Positions 1 to 7,615 of a DNA stretch of 27,461 nucleotides are shown here, piece by piece. A model generated the notes under the pieces. That model was not told where the DNA came from and searched no databases. It saw only the letters and a program-made list of their open reading frames with translations. Source of the stretch: an uncultured Leuconostoc sp. (GTDB lineage Bacteria > Bacillota > Bacilli > Lactobacillales > Lactobacillaceae). A program made the translations under genes and the position numbers. The stretch lies in NCBI RefSeq assembly GCF_946222815.1, contig NZ_CAMJRK010000010.1:1-27461 (forward strand), read 5' to 3'. Positions within the stretch are counted from its first letter, which is position 1, and every line of letters begins with the position of its first letter.

Positions 1-50
1 TCATAATAGTGTGCAATACGTATAATCCAACTTAATATTTCTAACATATA

Positions 51-500
51 TTAATACCGTGTATTCGGTTCTAAATTATCTGTCAACGTTCCTGAAATTT
101 CAAAAGTTGCAGGCGTCACCAAAAAAATAGACTGACCGATACGTTCAATTTCTCCATTGACTGCATATATAGCACCACCTAGGAAATCTAAAATCCTTTT
201 AGCTTGCGCTTCATCAATTTGCGTAAAGTTAACAACTACAGCTTCTCCCCCTAATATCTGAGAAGCAATGGCTCTAGAGTCTGAATACACTTTGGGTTCA
301 AATAATGCAATTTTACTATTAGCACTACTTGGATCTGTCATTGTTGATTGTGACGATTGACGACCAAAATAAGCTGTTTGTTTCTGTGATGTTTGTTGAA
401 CTGGTTTTTGTTCTTGATAGTTCTTATCATCATAACTATCTTCATATAAATCATCTTCATCGTTACTGAAAAGACGTTTAATTGTTTCGCCTAATGCCAT
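51..500 (-). CDS. sepF: Cell division protein SepF
   Basis: SepF bundles FtsZ filaments and helps anchor the Z-ring to the membrane in Gram-positive bacteria. The 149-residue product has the usual build: a short N-terminal segment starting MALGETIKRLF that could form the membrane-binding amphipathic helix, an acidic and Gln-rich linker (about residues 14-60), and a C-terminal SepF core (about 63-149) with the hallmark stretch KIALFEPKVYSDSRAIA followed by EAVVVNFTQID and the RILDFLGGAIYA segment. An AAGGAG ribosome site lies about 6 bases before the ATG. It follows ftsZ after a gap of 114 bases that contains a candidate internal promoter, so it may be partly uncoupled from ftsZ. Length and domain order are normal. 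The next dcw-linked genes (ylmG/divIVA type) would lie off the left edge. Confidence 0.95.
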   Translation of the reverse strand: MALGETIKRLFSNDEDDLYEDSYDDKNYQEQKPVQQTSQKQTAYFGRQSSQSTMTDPSSANSKIALFEPKVYSDSRAIASQILGGEAVVVNFTQIDEAQAKRILDFLGGAIYAVNGEIERIGQSIFLVTPATFEISGTLTDNLEPNTRY

Positions 501-571
501 GATTTCTCCTTAAACATGCAAGTTGCACTTCACTGCTTACATAACCCATATTTTAATTATTGCATATCATC

Positions 572-599
572 ATCATACAATGCAGTAAGAGGTCCACAA
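572..599 (-). promoter_or_regulatory. Candidate promoter upstream of sepF
   Basis: On the minus strand a TTGTGG box (594-599) and a TATGAT box (572-577) are separated by 16 bases. This lies in the ftsZ-sepF gap and would give sepF a leader of about 65 bases. It is inferred from sequence alone; read-through from ftsZ is equally possible. Confidence 0.35.
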
Positions 600-614
600 C
601 TCACGTTTTTTATA

Positions 615-1919
615 TTAACGTTTTTTAAAGAATGGTGGTTGTTCAGTATCATCGTCGTTGTTTGAAAAATCTACTGGTGTTTCATTTGAGGTTGGTGTAT
701 TGAATACATCGAAGGCTTGTTTTTGTACACCATCAAACCGTTCATCATCAGCAAAAGCATCTTTTGCGGCGCCACTAATATTCCAATCAGAAAATGGATC
801 GTTTTGTGGCACTGGTGTTGTTGATTTAACAGGCTCTGTTGTTGGTTTTTCAAATATTGAATTTGCAGGTGTTACTGGTGTTAGATTAGTGTTTGTCGTG
901 CCAAATACTTTAGCAGCATTTGCTTTTGGTACCACAGTTTTTTTAACTGCAGAATCTACTGTTACATTTTGAAGGCCAGTTGCAATTACCGTCACGCGAA
1001 TAGAATCACCTAGGTTTTCATCGATAGATGTACCAAAAATAACATTGACTTCACGTCCAGCTTCTTGAGCAATCACTTCTGAAGCAGTTTGTGCTTCAAA
1101 CAATGACATATCCAAGCCACCGGTAATATTGAGTAAAACATCTTCAGCACCTGACATGTCTACCTCAAGTAATGGTGAGGAAATAGCTTGTTTCGTTGCA
1201 TCAGCGGCACGTGTTTCGCCACTGGCTTGTCCAACACCCATTAACGCAGGCCCGGCGTCTTGCATAACCGTTTTTACGTCAGCAAAATCAAGGTTAATAA
1301 ATCCTGGATTTGTAATTAATTCTGAGATGCCTCGAACACCTTGAGCCACAACTTCATCAACAACTTTGAAAGCTTCTGACAGTGGTGTACGTAAATCAAT
1401 ACGATCTTTTAACCGTTCATTGGTAATCACAATCAGTGAATCTACTGATTCAGACAACGCTTGCAATCCTTCAGCAGCGAAACGACCACGTTTTGGTCCC
1501 TCCCACTTGAATGGACGTGTCACAACAGCAACAGTTAAAGCCCCTTGTTCTTTAGCTATGCGTGCAACAACTGGTGCTGCACCATTTCCAGTTCCACCAC
1601 CCATACCAGCCGTGATAACAATCATGTCTGCGCCTGAAATTGCTGAAGCAATATCTTCAGATGATTCTTCGGCAGCTTTAGTTCCACGTTCAGGATTTGA
1701 ACCAGCACCTAAACCACCAGTCAATTTTGGACCGATTTGTATTTTAGTATCAGCCTTAGATTTATCTAAGGCTTGTACATCAGTGTTAGCAACGATAAAC
1801 TCAACGCCGCTAACACCTTCTTCGATCATATGATTGACAGCGTTTGAGCCACCACCACCAACACCGATAACTTTGATAATTGCGCCGGTATCTTGGGCGT
1901 CATCAATTGAAAAATCCAT
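615..1919 (-). CDS. ftsZ: Cell division GTPase FtsZ
   Basis: FtsZ is the tubulin-like GTPase that polymerises into the Z-ring at midcell. Visible in the 434-residue product are the N-terminal nucleotide-binding loop VIGVGGGGSNAVN (about 17-29), NTDVQAL (45-51), the tubulin signature GMGGGTGNGAAP (105-116) and the catalytic T7 loop NLDFADV (209-215). A variable linker rich in Thr, Pro and Asn follows (about 317-420), then an acidic C-terminal peptide ending QPPFFKKR, which docks FtsA and SepF. The signature carries Asn112 where most FtsZ proteins have Thr (GGGTGTG); I recall the same change in lactobacilli. An AAGGAG site lies about 8 bases before the ATG. The gene follows ftsA after 20 bases, so the two are almost certainly cotranscribed. 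Confidence 0.99.
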   Translation of the reverse strand: MDFSIDDAQDTGAIIKVIGVGGGGSNAVNHMIEEGVSGVEFIVANTDVQALDKSKADTKIQIGPKLTGGLGAGSNPERGTKAAEESSEDIASAISGADMIVITAGMGGGTGNGAAPVVARIAKEQGALTVAVVTRPFKWEGPKRGRFAAEGLQALSESVDSLIVITNERLKDRIDLRTPLSEAFKVVDEVVAQGVRGISELITNPGFINLDFADVKTVMQDAGPALMGVGQASGETRAADATKQAISSPLLEVDMSGAEDVLLNITGGLDMSLFEAQTASEVIAQEAGREVNVIFGTSIDENLGDSIRVTVIATGLQNVTVDSAVKKTVVPKANAAKVFGTTNTNLTPVTPANSIFEKPTTEPVKSTTPVPQNDPFSDWNISGAAKDAFADDERFDGVQKQAFDVFNTPTSNETPVDFSNNDDDTEQPPFFKKR

Positions 1920-1939
1920 AAGTTGTCTCCTTAATTATA

Positions 1940-3289
1940 CTAATCTTCGCGAAATAAATTCTTAATTGTTTGTATTAAACGGCTGAAAATACCTTGCCGT
2001 GGTTGATCATCTTGATTGTCTCTATAATTGTATAGTTGCTGATCAGCTGACTCAGATGTTTCTACGTAATCATGTGTTTGTTTGGATACTGATGGCACAG
2101 CTTCTAAACTGTTGGTCTCTTCACGGTACGACATGATTACTTGTTTAATGACTTGTTGCGTCATACTTTCACGTGAAGCAAACATCGCATATGACATTGC
2201 ACGTGTATAAGAAGGATGACGTAACCCTATTTGATCAGGTATAAAAAGTCGAACATTTTCACCCAAAACAGTTTTGGCATAGTCGACCATACGTGGCAAA
2301 GCTGCATTTCCACCAGTTAAAACAACACCACCAGGCATTTTCAAACCATTAACGGCACTCAGCGGGTCCAATGCACGCATGTATATTTGTTCTAAACGTG
2401 CCGCGATAATTTCTGAAAGATAATGTTCATTAATTAATTGTGGTGTATTATCTCCAACGACTTCAACAGAAAACTCTTTATCAGCATTTGCCTGAGTTGG
2501 ATCGGCATAACCAAAATCACGTTTGATTTTTTCAGCATGTGTATAAGATATACCTAGCACAGTTGAGATGTCTTTCGTAACATTATCCCCACCTTCTAAG
2601 TCTACATGATTAAATTTTAACTTACGATCATGTATAATAGATGTCGTTGTTTGTCCACCACCAAGATCTATTAACACAGTTCCAAAGTCTTGTTCGCCAT
2701 CGTTTAAAATGCTAGTCCCAATAGCTAAGGGTGCCAAAACAAATTCATGTAATTTCAATCCTGCTTTTTGAATTGCCATACGCGTATTATCTAAAATTTT
2801 ACTTGGTCCAACAAAGGCCGTCCCGCGCAATTCAAGTCGCACACCAATCATTTCGTGCGGATCTTTTATACCATCAAAACCATCTACAATAAATTCCTCA
2901 GCAATTAAATCAATAACATCATGATCTGATGATACATTGTGTGATAAAGCCTGCTTTGCCACATTTTGTACATCAGCGTAAGTAATACGTTTATTTTGAT
3001 TAGCAATGGATACAAGGCCTTCGACATGAACCATTTCAATTTGATTTGCAGGAATACCTACAACTACTTCATTAATTTTAAAATTTGCTTTTTCTTGTGC
3101 TTGTTCAATAGCTTCGCGTATCGCACTGGCTGTTGCATCAATATCCACGATCACGCCTTTACGTAACCCCCGAGAAGGTGCATTTCCTGCACCAATCACA
3201 TTGAATTGATTACCAATTGTTTGCGCAATGACTACTTTGATGGATGTGGTACCAATGTCTAAACCCACCGTCACGCCTGAGTTATTCAT
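1940..3289 (-). CDS. ftsA: Cell division protein FtsA
   Basis: FtsA is an actin-like ATPase that tethers FtsZ to the membrane and recruits later divisome proteins. The 449-residue product starts with the phosphate-1 motif GLDIGTTSIKVV (about 9-20). It has a 1C (SHS2) subdomain between, the phosphate-2 type loop LIDLGGGQTTTSI (about 208-220), and the adenosine motif GGVVLTGGNAALP (about 320-332). It ends with a basic and hydrophobic amphipathic helix (about 433-447, GIFSRLIQTIKNLF) that would be the membrane-targeting sequence. A polar, disordered-looking linker (about 392-432) precedes this helix. A GGGG-containing ribosome site lies about 8 bases before the ATG. It sits between divIB (88-base gap with no clear promoter) and ftsZ, as in most Firmicutes. 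Confidence 0.98.
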   Translation of the reverse strand: MNNSGVTVGLDIGTTSIKVVIAQTIGNQFNVIGAGNAPSRGLRKGVIVDIDATASAIREAIEQAQEKANFKINEVVVGIPANQIEMVHVEGLVSIANQNKRITYADVQNVAKQALSHNVSSDHDVIDLIAEEFIVDGFDGIKDPHEMIGVRLELRGTAFVGPSKILDNTRMAIQKAGLKLHEFVLAPLAIGTSILNDGEQDFGTVLIDLGGGQTTTSIIHDRKLKFNHVDLEGGDNVTKDISTVLGISYTHAEKIKRDFGYADPTQANADKEFSVEVVGDNTPQLINEHYLSEIIAARLEQIYMRALDPLSAVNGLKMPGGVVLTGGNAALPRMVDYAKTVLGENVRLFIPDQIGLRHPSYTRAMSYAMFASRESMTQQVIKQVIMSYREETNSLEAVPSVSKQTHDYVETSESADQQLYNYRDNQDDQPRQGIFSRLIQTIKNLFRED

Positions 3290-3377
3290 GCGTCGTGCCC
3301 CTTTACAAAATTATTTTTTAATAAAATATACCTAACTATAATAATATCATAAACTATAGCTATTACGCCACAAATTC

Positions 3378-4136
3378 TCACTTTTGTTTATCTTTATGAT
3401 CGTTTTTTTTATGAGTTGTATTTGTCTGTGAAGTACCATAAGCATACGAATAAGCGCCAAATTGTAAGTCCACAATGCCTTTAGCCGGCATTTGTGCGGC
3501 AATTCCAGGATAATAATTAATTTTTTCACCAAATGTATTTAACGTTGCATACACAGTATTACCATCATTCATAATAATTATGAGACGATTAGCATTATCT
3601 TTATTGGGTGAAAAAATAATTTGGCTAATATTTTGACGTAACGTTAATTCTAATAACACATACTCTTTCGCCAGTTTTTTAACGGGTGTGTTTGTCTTGA
3701 AATTGTCATACACAGGGGCATTTCCTTCAGGAGTTTGAACCTTCTTAAAATCCCCTTCTCGATCAATAATATACCAATTATTACCTTGTTGAACATATCC
3801 TGCAGTTATTTTTTCAACAATGTTAATGTTGACATTGTTACCTTCTAACGTGACTTTTGCTGAATCAATTTGATCATCTTGCTTAACAATTTGTTGAGCA
3901 ATAAACTTTGTTTGGCCTACTATACGCCAATATGGTGTTTGTTGCTTGATATTAGCATATCTCTCAATTTTATCGACTGGTATCATCATTGTATTGATGT
4001 TAACTGTTTTAATTGTTCGCCAAGGTTGTACTAAAAAAATGATTGAGACTATAAGCAGTACAAAAGCCGCTAAACTTATCCAAAGTTGTCGCGGTCGTTT
4101 TGTTTTCATTATTTTTTTGTTTTTTAAAACATGCAC
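3378..4136 (-). CDS. divIB: Cell division protein DivIB/FtsQ
   Basis: DivIB is a single-pass divisome protein that forms a complex with FtsL and DivIC on the outer face of the membrane. The 252-residue product has a short basic N-terminus, one transmembrane segment (about 18-37) and an extracytoplasmic region opening with a POTRA-type FtsQ domain (about 40-110), then the beta domain. The C-terminus is short, polar and Lys-rich. The start is uncertain. The longest reading frame begins with GTG at 4136, four bases after the murG stop, with only a weak purine-rich stretch before it. An in-frame ATG at 4109 (residue 10) has no ribosome site. Translational coupling to murG favours the GTG. It is shorter than many DivIB proteins because it lacks a long cytoplasmic N-terminal region. 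Confidence 0.9.
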   Translation of the reverse strand: MHVLKNKKIMKTKRPRQLWISLAAFVLLIVSIIFLVQPWRTIKTVNINTMMIPVDKIERYANIKQQTPYWRIVGQTKFIAQQIVKQDDQIDSAKVTLEGNNVNINIVEKITAGYVQQGNNWYIIDREGDFKKVQTPEGNAPVYDNFKTNTPVKKLAKEYVLLELTLRQNISQIIFSPNKDNANRLIIIMNDGNTVYATLNTFGEKINYYPGIAAQMPAKGIVDLQFGAYSYAYGTSQTNTTHKKNDHKDKQK

Positions 4137-4140
4137 TACT

Positions 4141-5250
4141 TTAATCTTTCTTTTCTAAAATTGCGTCTTGTATGAGGTTATATAATCTATCGCCTGCGTC
4201 AGATATGCCCACTTTTGCAACTTGTGCTGCCATGTTTTCGCTAACTATGTCATTTAACAATAACGAATCAGCAGCTGTTATAAGTGTTTCACCATTTAAA
4301 TCCGTTTCAGCTACTACTAGAGCGGCCCCATCATCAACTAAACTCTGTGCATTTTTAGTTTGATGATTACCAGTAACATGAAGACTTGGCACTAGAATTG
4401 ATGGAATACCTAATGCTGTGATTTCAGCAATTGACGTTGCTCCAGCTCTGGATACAATGGCATTTGTTTTCGCTAGTACTTCTGGCATATTATCAATATA
4501 TGGCATAATACGAACGTTGTCAGCAACAGTAATACCCCGATCGTTTAGTTGTGATAAGACATCATCATACCGTTTAGGCCCCGTTACCACAACAACTTGA
4601 TAATTCCTTAAATTAAAAGTATTCATAGCTTCAATGACCGCTGAATTAATAGCCGGTGCACCCTGTGAACCGCCAAAAATTAAAAGCGTTGCTTTATCAT
4701 CTCGCAATCCGAAAGTTTGCCAAGAAAACGTTGACACAATATGTGCAACTTGTTGCGCACGAGGATTACCAACAAGTGTCACTTTCTCTGATGGGAATTG
4801 TTGTTTAGCAACATCAAAAGCCACACCTATTTTACTTGCCCCACGCGCCAAAAATTTATTTGTCACACCGGCAACAGAATTTTGCTCATGGATAACGGTT
4901 GGAATGTGCATGCGTTGTGCAGCATACACCACTGCTCCAGCGACATAACCGCCTGTACCAACAACAACGTCGGGTTTAAAGTCTTTAATAATTTTTTTAG
5001 ATTGTTTGACTGCTCTTAAGAATAAATTAACTGTTTTAACATTATATAAGGATAATGATCGTTTAAATCCTTGGACAGATAACTTGTCAAAAGCCATACC
5101 AGTCGCTGGTACAATGTTAGATTCCACCCCACGTTCCGATCCAACATATAAAAATTCCGAATCTGGTTCATGTTGCTTAATAACTTCAGCTAACGCCAAA
5201 GCTGGATAAATATGGCCACCTGTGCCACCACCTGATAAAATTACACGCAT
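4141..5250 (-). CDS. murG: UDP-GlcNAc:undecaprenyl-PP-MurNAc-pentapeptide transferase MurG
   Basis: MurG adds GlcNAc to lipid I to make lipid II on the cytoplasmic face of the membrane. The 369-residue protein is a GT-B glycosyltransferase. The N-terminal glycine-rich loop GGGTGGHIYPALALAE is at about 7-22. GTGGYVAGAVVYAA and HEQNSVAG in the N-terminal domain are the usual acceptor-side motifs. The C-terminal domain carries LLIFGGSQGAPAIN and the UDP-GlcNAc-binding stretch ISRAGATSIAEITALGIPSILVP. The ATG lies one base after the murD stop codon and is preceded only by a GGGG-like site, which suggests translational coupling. Length is normal for the family. Confidence 0.99.
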   Translation of the reverse strand: MRVILSGGGTGGHIYPALALAEVIKQHEPDSEFLYVGSERGVESNIVPATGMAFDKLSVQGFKRSLSLYNVKTVNLFLRAVKQSKKIIKDFKPDVVVGTGGYVAGAVVYAAQRMHIPTVIHEQNSVAGVTNKFLARGASKIGVAFDVAKQQFPSEKVTLVGNPRAQQVAHIVSTFSWQTFGLRDDKATLLIFGGSQGAPAINSAVIEAMNTFNLRNYQVVVVTGPKRYDDVLSQLNDRGITVADNVRIMPYIDNMPEVLAKTNAIVSRAGATSIAEITALGIPSILVPSLHVTGNHQTKNAQSLVDDGAALVVAETDLNGETLITAADSLLLNDIVSENMAAQVAKVGISDAGDRLYNLIQDAILEKKD

Positions 5251-5251
5251 A

Positions 5252-6601
5252 TTATAGCCCCAATACTTTCTTTAACTCAGTGACATAACGTTCACCGCGT
5301 TCTTCAAAACTCTTATATTGATCCCAGCTAGCTGCCGCTGGTGACAATAACACAACATCTCCAGCCACAGCTAATTTCACTGCAACTGGTACAGCTTGTT
5401 CAACGTCAGCCACAGTAATAACTGGTTTATTAGCAGCACGTGCTACAGCAACAACTTTTTGCTGTGTTTCGCCAAAGGCAATAACAGCCTTCACATGCAA
5501 TAAATTCGGCAGTAATCTCATTAGATCATCCCCACGATCTAATCCGCCTGCTAACCAAATTGTTGGTTTTTGAAAACTATTTAACGCTGTTTGTGTGGCT
5601 TCAATATCTGTCGCCTTAGAATCATTATAAAAAGCAATGTCATTGTTCGTAAAAACATGTTGTAACCGATGTTTTACACCACCAAATGCTTCAAGTACCT
5701 GCCTTATTGCCAAGTCGTGAACACCTGCTAGTTTTGCAACTGTTACTGCAGCGATAACATTTTCCAGATTATGAGGTCCGACTAATTTAATATCACTTAA
5801 CGGCATTAAATGATTATCAGAAATAATGAGATCAACACCATCCGTACGTACAGTATACTCGTTTTTTATGCGAGAAAATTCAATAACTTTTGCATGTGTT
5901 TTTTTTGTAAAATCATTTGTATCTTGTCCATCAGCATTTAAGACTAATAATTGGTTACGCGTTTGATTTTTTGTTAGTTGGAATTTCGCAGCCACGTAAT
6001 TTTCGCGTGTCCCATGGTAATCTAAATGGTTGGCAAAAATATTTGTAATTAATGCAATATCTGGCCGTATATCTGGAACCCCCATTAATTGAAAACTTGA
6101 TAATTCTAATAACAATGTATCATCTGCTGTTAAATTTTTAACAACCTCGCAAACTGGGATACCTATATTTCCAGCAGTTGTTACTTTTTGCCCATCACTT
6201 TTGAGCATATCTCGAATTAACGACGTTGTTGTTGTTTTGCCATTCGAACCCGTCACAGCAATTAAACGGCCTTCAAACGAACTCAAAGCAACTGCTACTT
6301 CTGTCAAAATAGGAATGTTTAGTTCCCTTGCTCTTTTAACTAATGCTGTTTCATAATTAATACCTGGATTTTTAACTAAATAATCAAAACTAGCATTTAA
6401 TGATTTCGCATCATCATGGCCAATAAATTGAACGTCTGCCGCCAACAATTGTCGATAGACTATGTCATCTTCGAATTCGCCACCATTAACAACAGTGACT
6501 TGCGCCCCAAGTTCAAGTAATCGTTGCGCCGCTGCTTTTCCTGAACGTGCCCAACCAAATACCATCACTTTTTTATTGTTAAAATCTTGTATTTTCATCA
6601 T
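5252..6601 (-). CDS. murD: UDP-N-acetylmuramoylalanine--D-glutamate ligase MurD
   Basis: MurD adds D-Glu to UDP-MurNAc-L-Ala in the cytoplasm, using ATP. The 449-residue protein shows the N-terminal UDP-binding Rossmann region (VMVFGWARSGKAAA, about 12-25), the Mur-ligase P-loop VTGSNGKTTTTS (116-127), the central NHLDYHGT segment, the HRLQ motif and YNDSKATDIEAT characteristic of MurD, and the C-terminal LLSPAAASWDQYKSFEERG that marks this ligase rather than MurC/E/F. There are two adjacent ATG codons (6601 and 6598). An AGG-containing site sits very close to the first, so the second may be used. No other Mur ligase lies in this cluster. Confidence 0.99.
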   Translation of the reverse strand: MMKIQDFNNKKVMVFGWARSGKAAAQRLLELGAQVTVVNGGEFEDDIVYRQLLAADVQFIGHDDAKSLNASFDYLVKNPGINYETALVKRARELNIPILTEVAVALSSFEGRLIAVTGSNGKTTTTSLIRDMLKSDGQKVTTAGNIGIPVCEVVKNLTADDTLLLELSSFQLMGVPDIRPDIALITNIFANHLDYHGTRENYVAAKFQLTKNQTRNQLLVLNADGQDTNDFTKKTHAKVIEFSRIKNEYTVRTDGVDLIISDNHLMPLSDIKLVGPHNLENVIAAVTVAKLAGVHDLAIRQVLEAFGGVKHRLQHVFTNNDIAFYNDSKATDIEATQTALNSFQKPTIWLAGGLDRGDDLMRLLPNLLHVKAVIAFGETQQKVVAVARAANKPVITVADVEQAVPVAVKLAVAGDVVLLSPAAASWDQYKSFEERGERYVTELKKVLGL

Positions 6602-6643
6602 AACCTGATTTCTAAAATTTTATGTACGCGAGTAAACCCGCTT

Positions 6644-7606
6644 TTAATTCATATAAAAGATACCAGCAACTGCTAAAATTGCAGATAAAATCCAAAATAA
6701 GGTGCCGATTTGCCATTCACTCCAACCAAATTTTTCAAATGAATGATGAATTGGTGCCATTGGAAATATACGTTTATGCCAGAAATGATAACCAATCGTT
6801 TGAATAATAACTGATAATGTTTCGATAACAAATACCAAGCCAAACCAAATCAAAGAAAACGGTATACCTAGCAAAATTGATTCAATAGCTAAACCAGCTC
6901 CTAAAGCAAGTGAGCCAGTATCACCCATAAAAATCTTAGCTTTAGGTTTATTAAAGATCAAAAATCCAATCAATGAACCTATTACTGCAAAATTGAAAAT
7001 GACCAATATTTGATTATGCATATTCATAGCAATAACACTGTAGGCGGCATAAACAATAATACTTATACCCGCGAGCAAACCATCTAGACCATCAGTTAGA
7101 TTAGTTGCATTTGACCAGCCAACAAGCCAAAACCAAAGAAATACAAAATAGAAAATACCTAAATTGTATGTTCCAAACAATGGTATATACAATGTAAAAG
7201 GCACCCCCATACGCCACATAATTAGCATAATAACTGCTGCACTAACTGTTTGGGCTATTAGTTTTGGTTTAAAAGCGAAACCATCATCAGCATGATTCAC
7301 TAATTTCAATGTATCATCAATACCACCAATAACGGCATAAGCCAAAAATGCTACGATAGGAATCACCATAGTCATTACGCCTTGCCAACCATTATGAATG
7401 CCACCACCTATAAGTGCACTAATAGACGCAGCGACAACAAAAAGTGCCCCACCCATACTAGGCGTACCCGACTTTGCTTGATGATCAGGCCCAAGCTTTC
7501 GAATAACCGCCTGTTCTTTTGACTGTTTTAAAAACTTAATCAGTAGCGGCATCAATAACACTGTTACAATTAACGCGCGGGCCAACGCCCATAAATTTTC
7601 AGACAT
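6644..7606 (-). CDS. mraY: Phospho-MurNAc-pentapeptide transferase MraY
   Basis: MraY transfers phospho-MurNAc-pentapeptide to undecaprenyl phosphate to make lipid I. It is an integral membrane enzyme, and the 320-residue product is strongly hydrophobic with about ten membrane segments. Family motifs visible are the KSGTPSMGG loop (45-53), GGIDDTLKL with the paired Asp (94-102), NATNLTDGLDGL (166-177), FMGDTGSLALG and the C-terminal PIHHSFEKFGWSE with its His pair. An AAGGA ribosome site lies 6-7 bases before the ATG, and the gene starts 9 bases after the pbp2X stop. The product is fully typical. Confidence 0.99.
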   Translation of the reverse strand: MSENLWALARALIVTVLLMPLLIKFLKQSKEQAVIRKLGPDHQAKSGTPSMGGALFVVAASISALIGGGIHNGWQGVMTMVIPIVAFLAYAVIGGIDDTLKLVNHADDGFAFKPKLIAQTVSAAVIMLIMWRMGVPFTLYIPLFGTYNLGIFYFVFLWFWLVGWSNATNLTDGLDGLLAGISIIVYAAYSVIAMNMHNQILVIFNFAVIGSLIGFLIFNKPKAKIFMGDTGSLALGAGLAIESILLGIPFSLIWFGLVFVIETLSVIIQTIGYHFWHKRIFPMAPIHHSFEKFGWSEWQIGTLFWILSAILAVAGIFYMN

Positions 7607-7615
7607 GTTTTTTCC

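Noticed and set aside
1366..1833. Plus-strand open frame of 155 codons inside ftsZ
   Set aside because: It lies entirely opposite the strongly conserved FtsZ core, has no ribosome site and no recognisable protein features; a shadow of codon structure.
6602..6643. Small hairpin between mraY and murD (GCGGG/CTCGC)
   Set aside because: Only five base pairs including a G-U pair and no T tract; unlikely to be a terminator, and a processing role cannot be supported.
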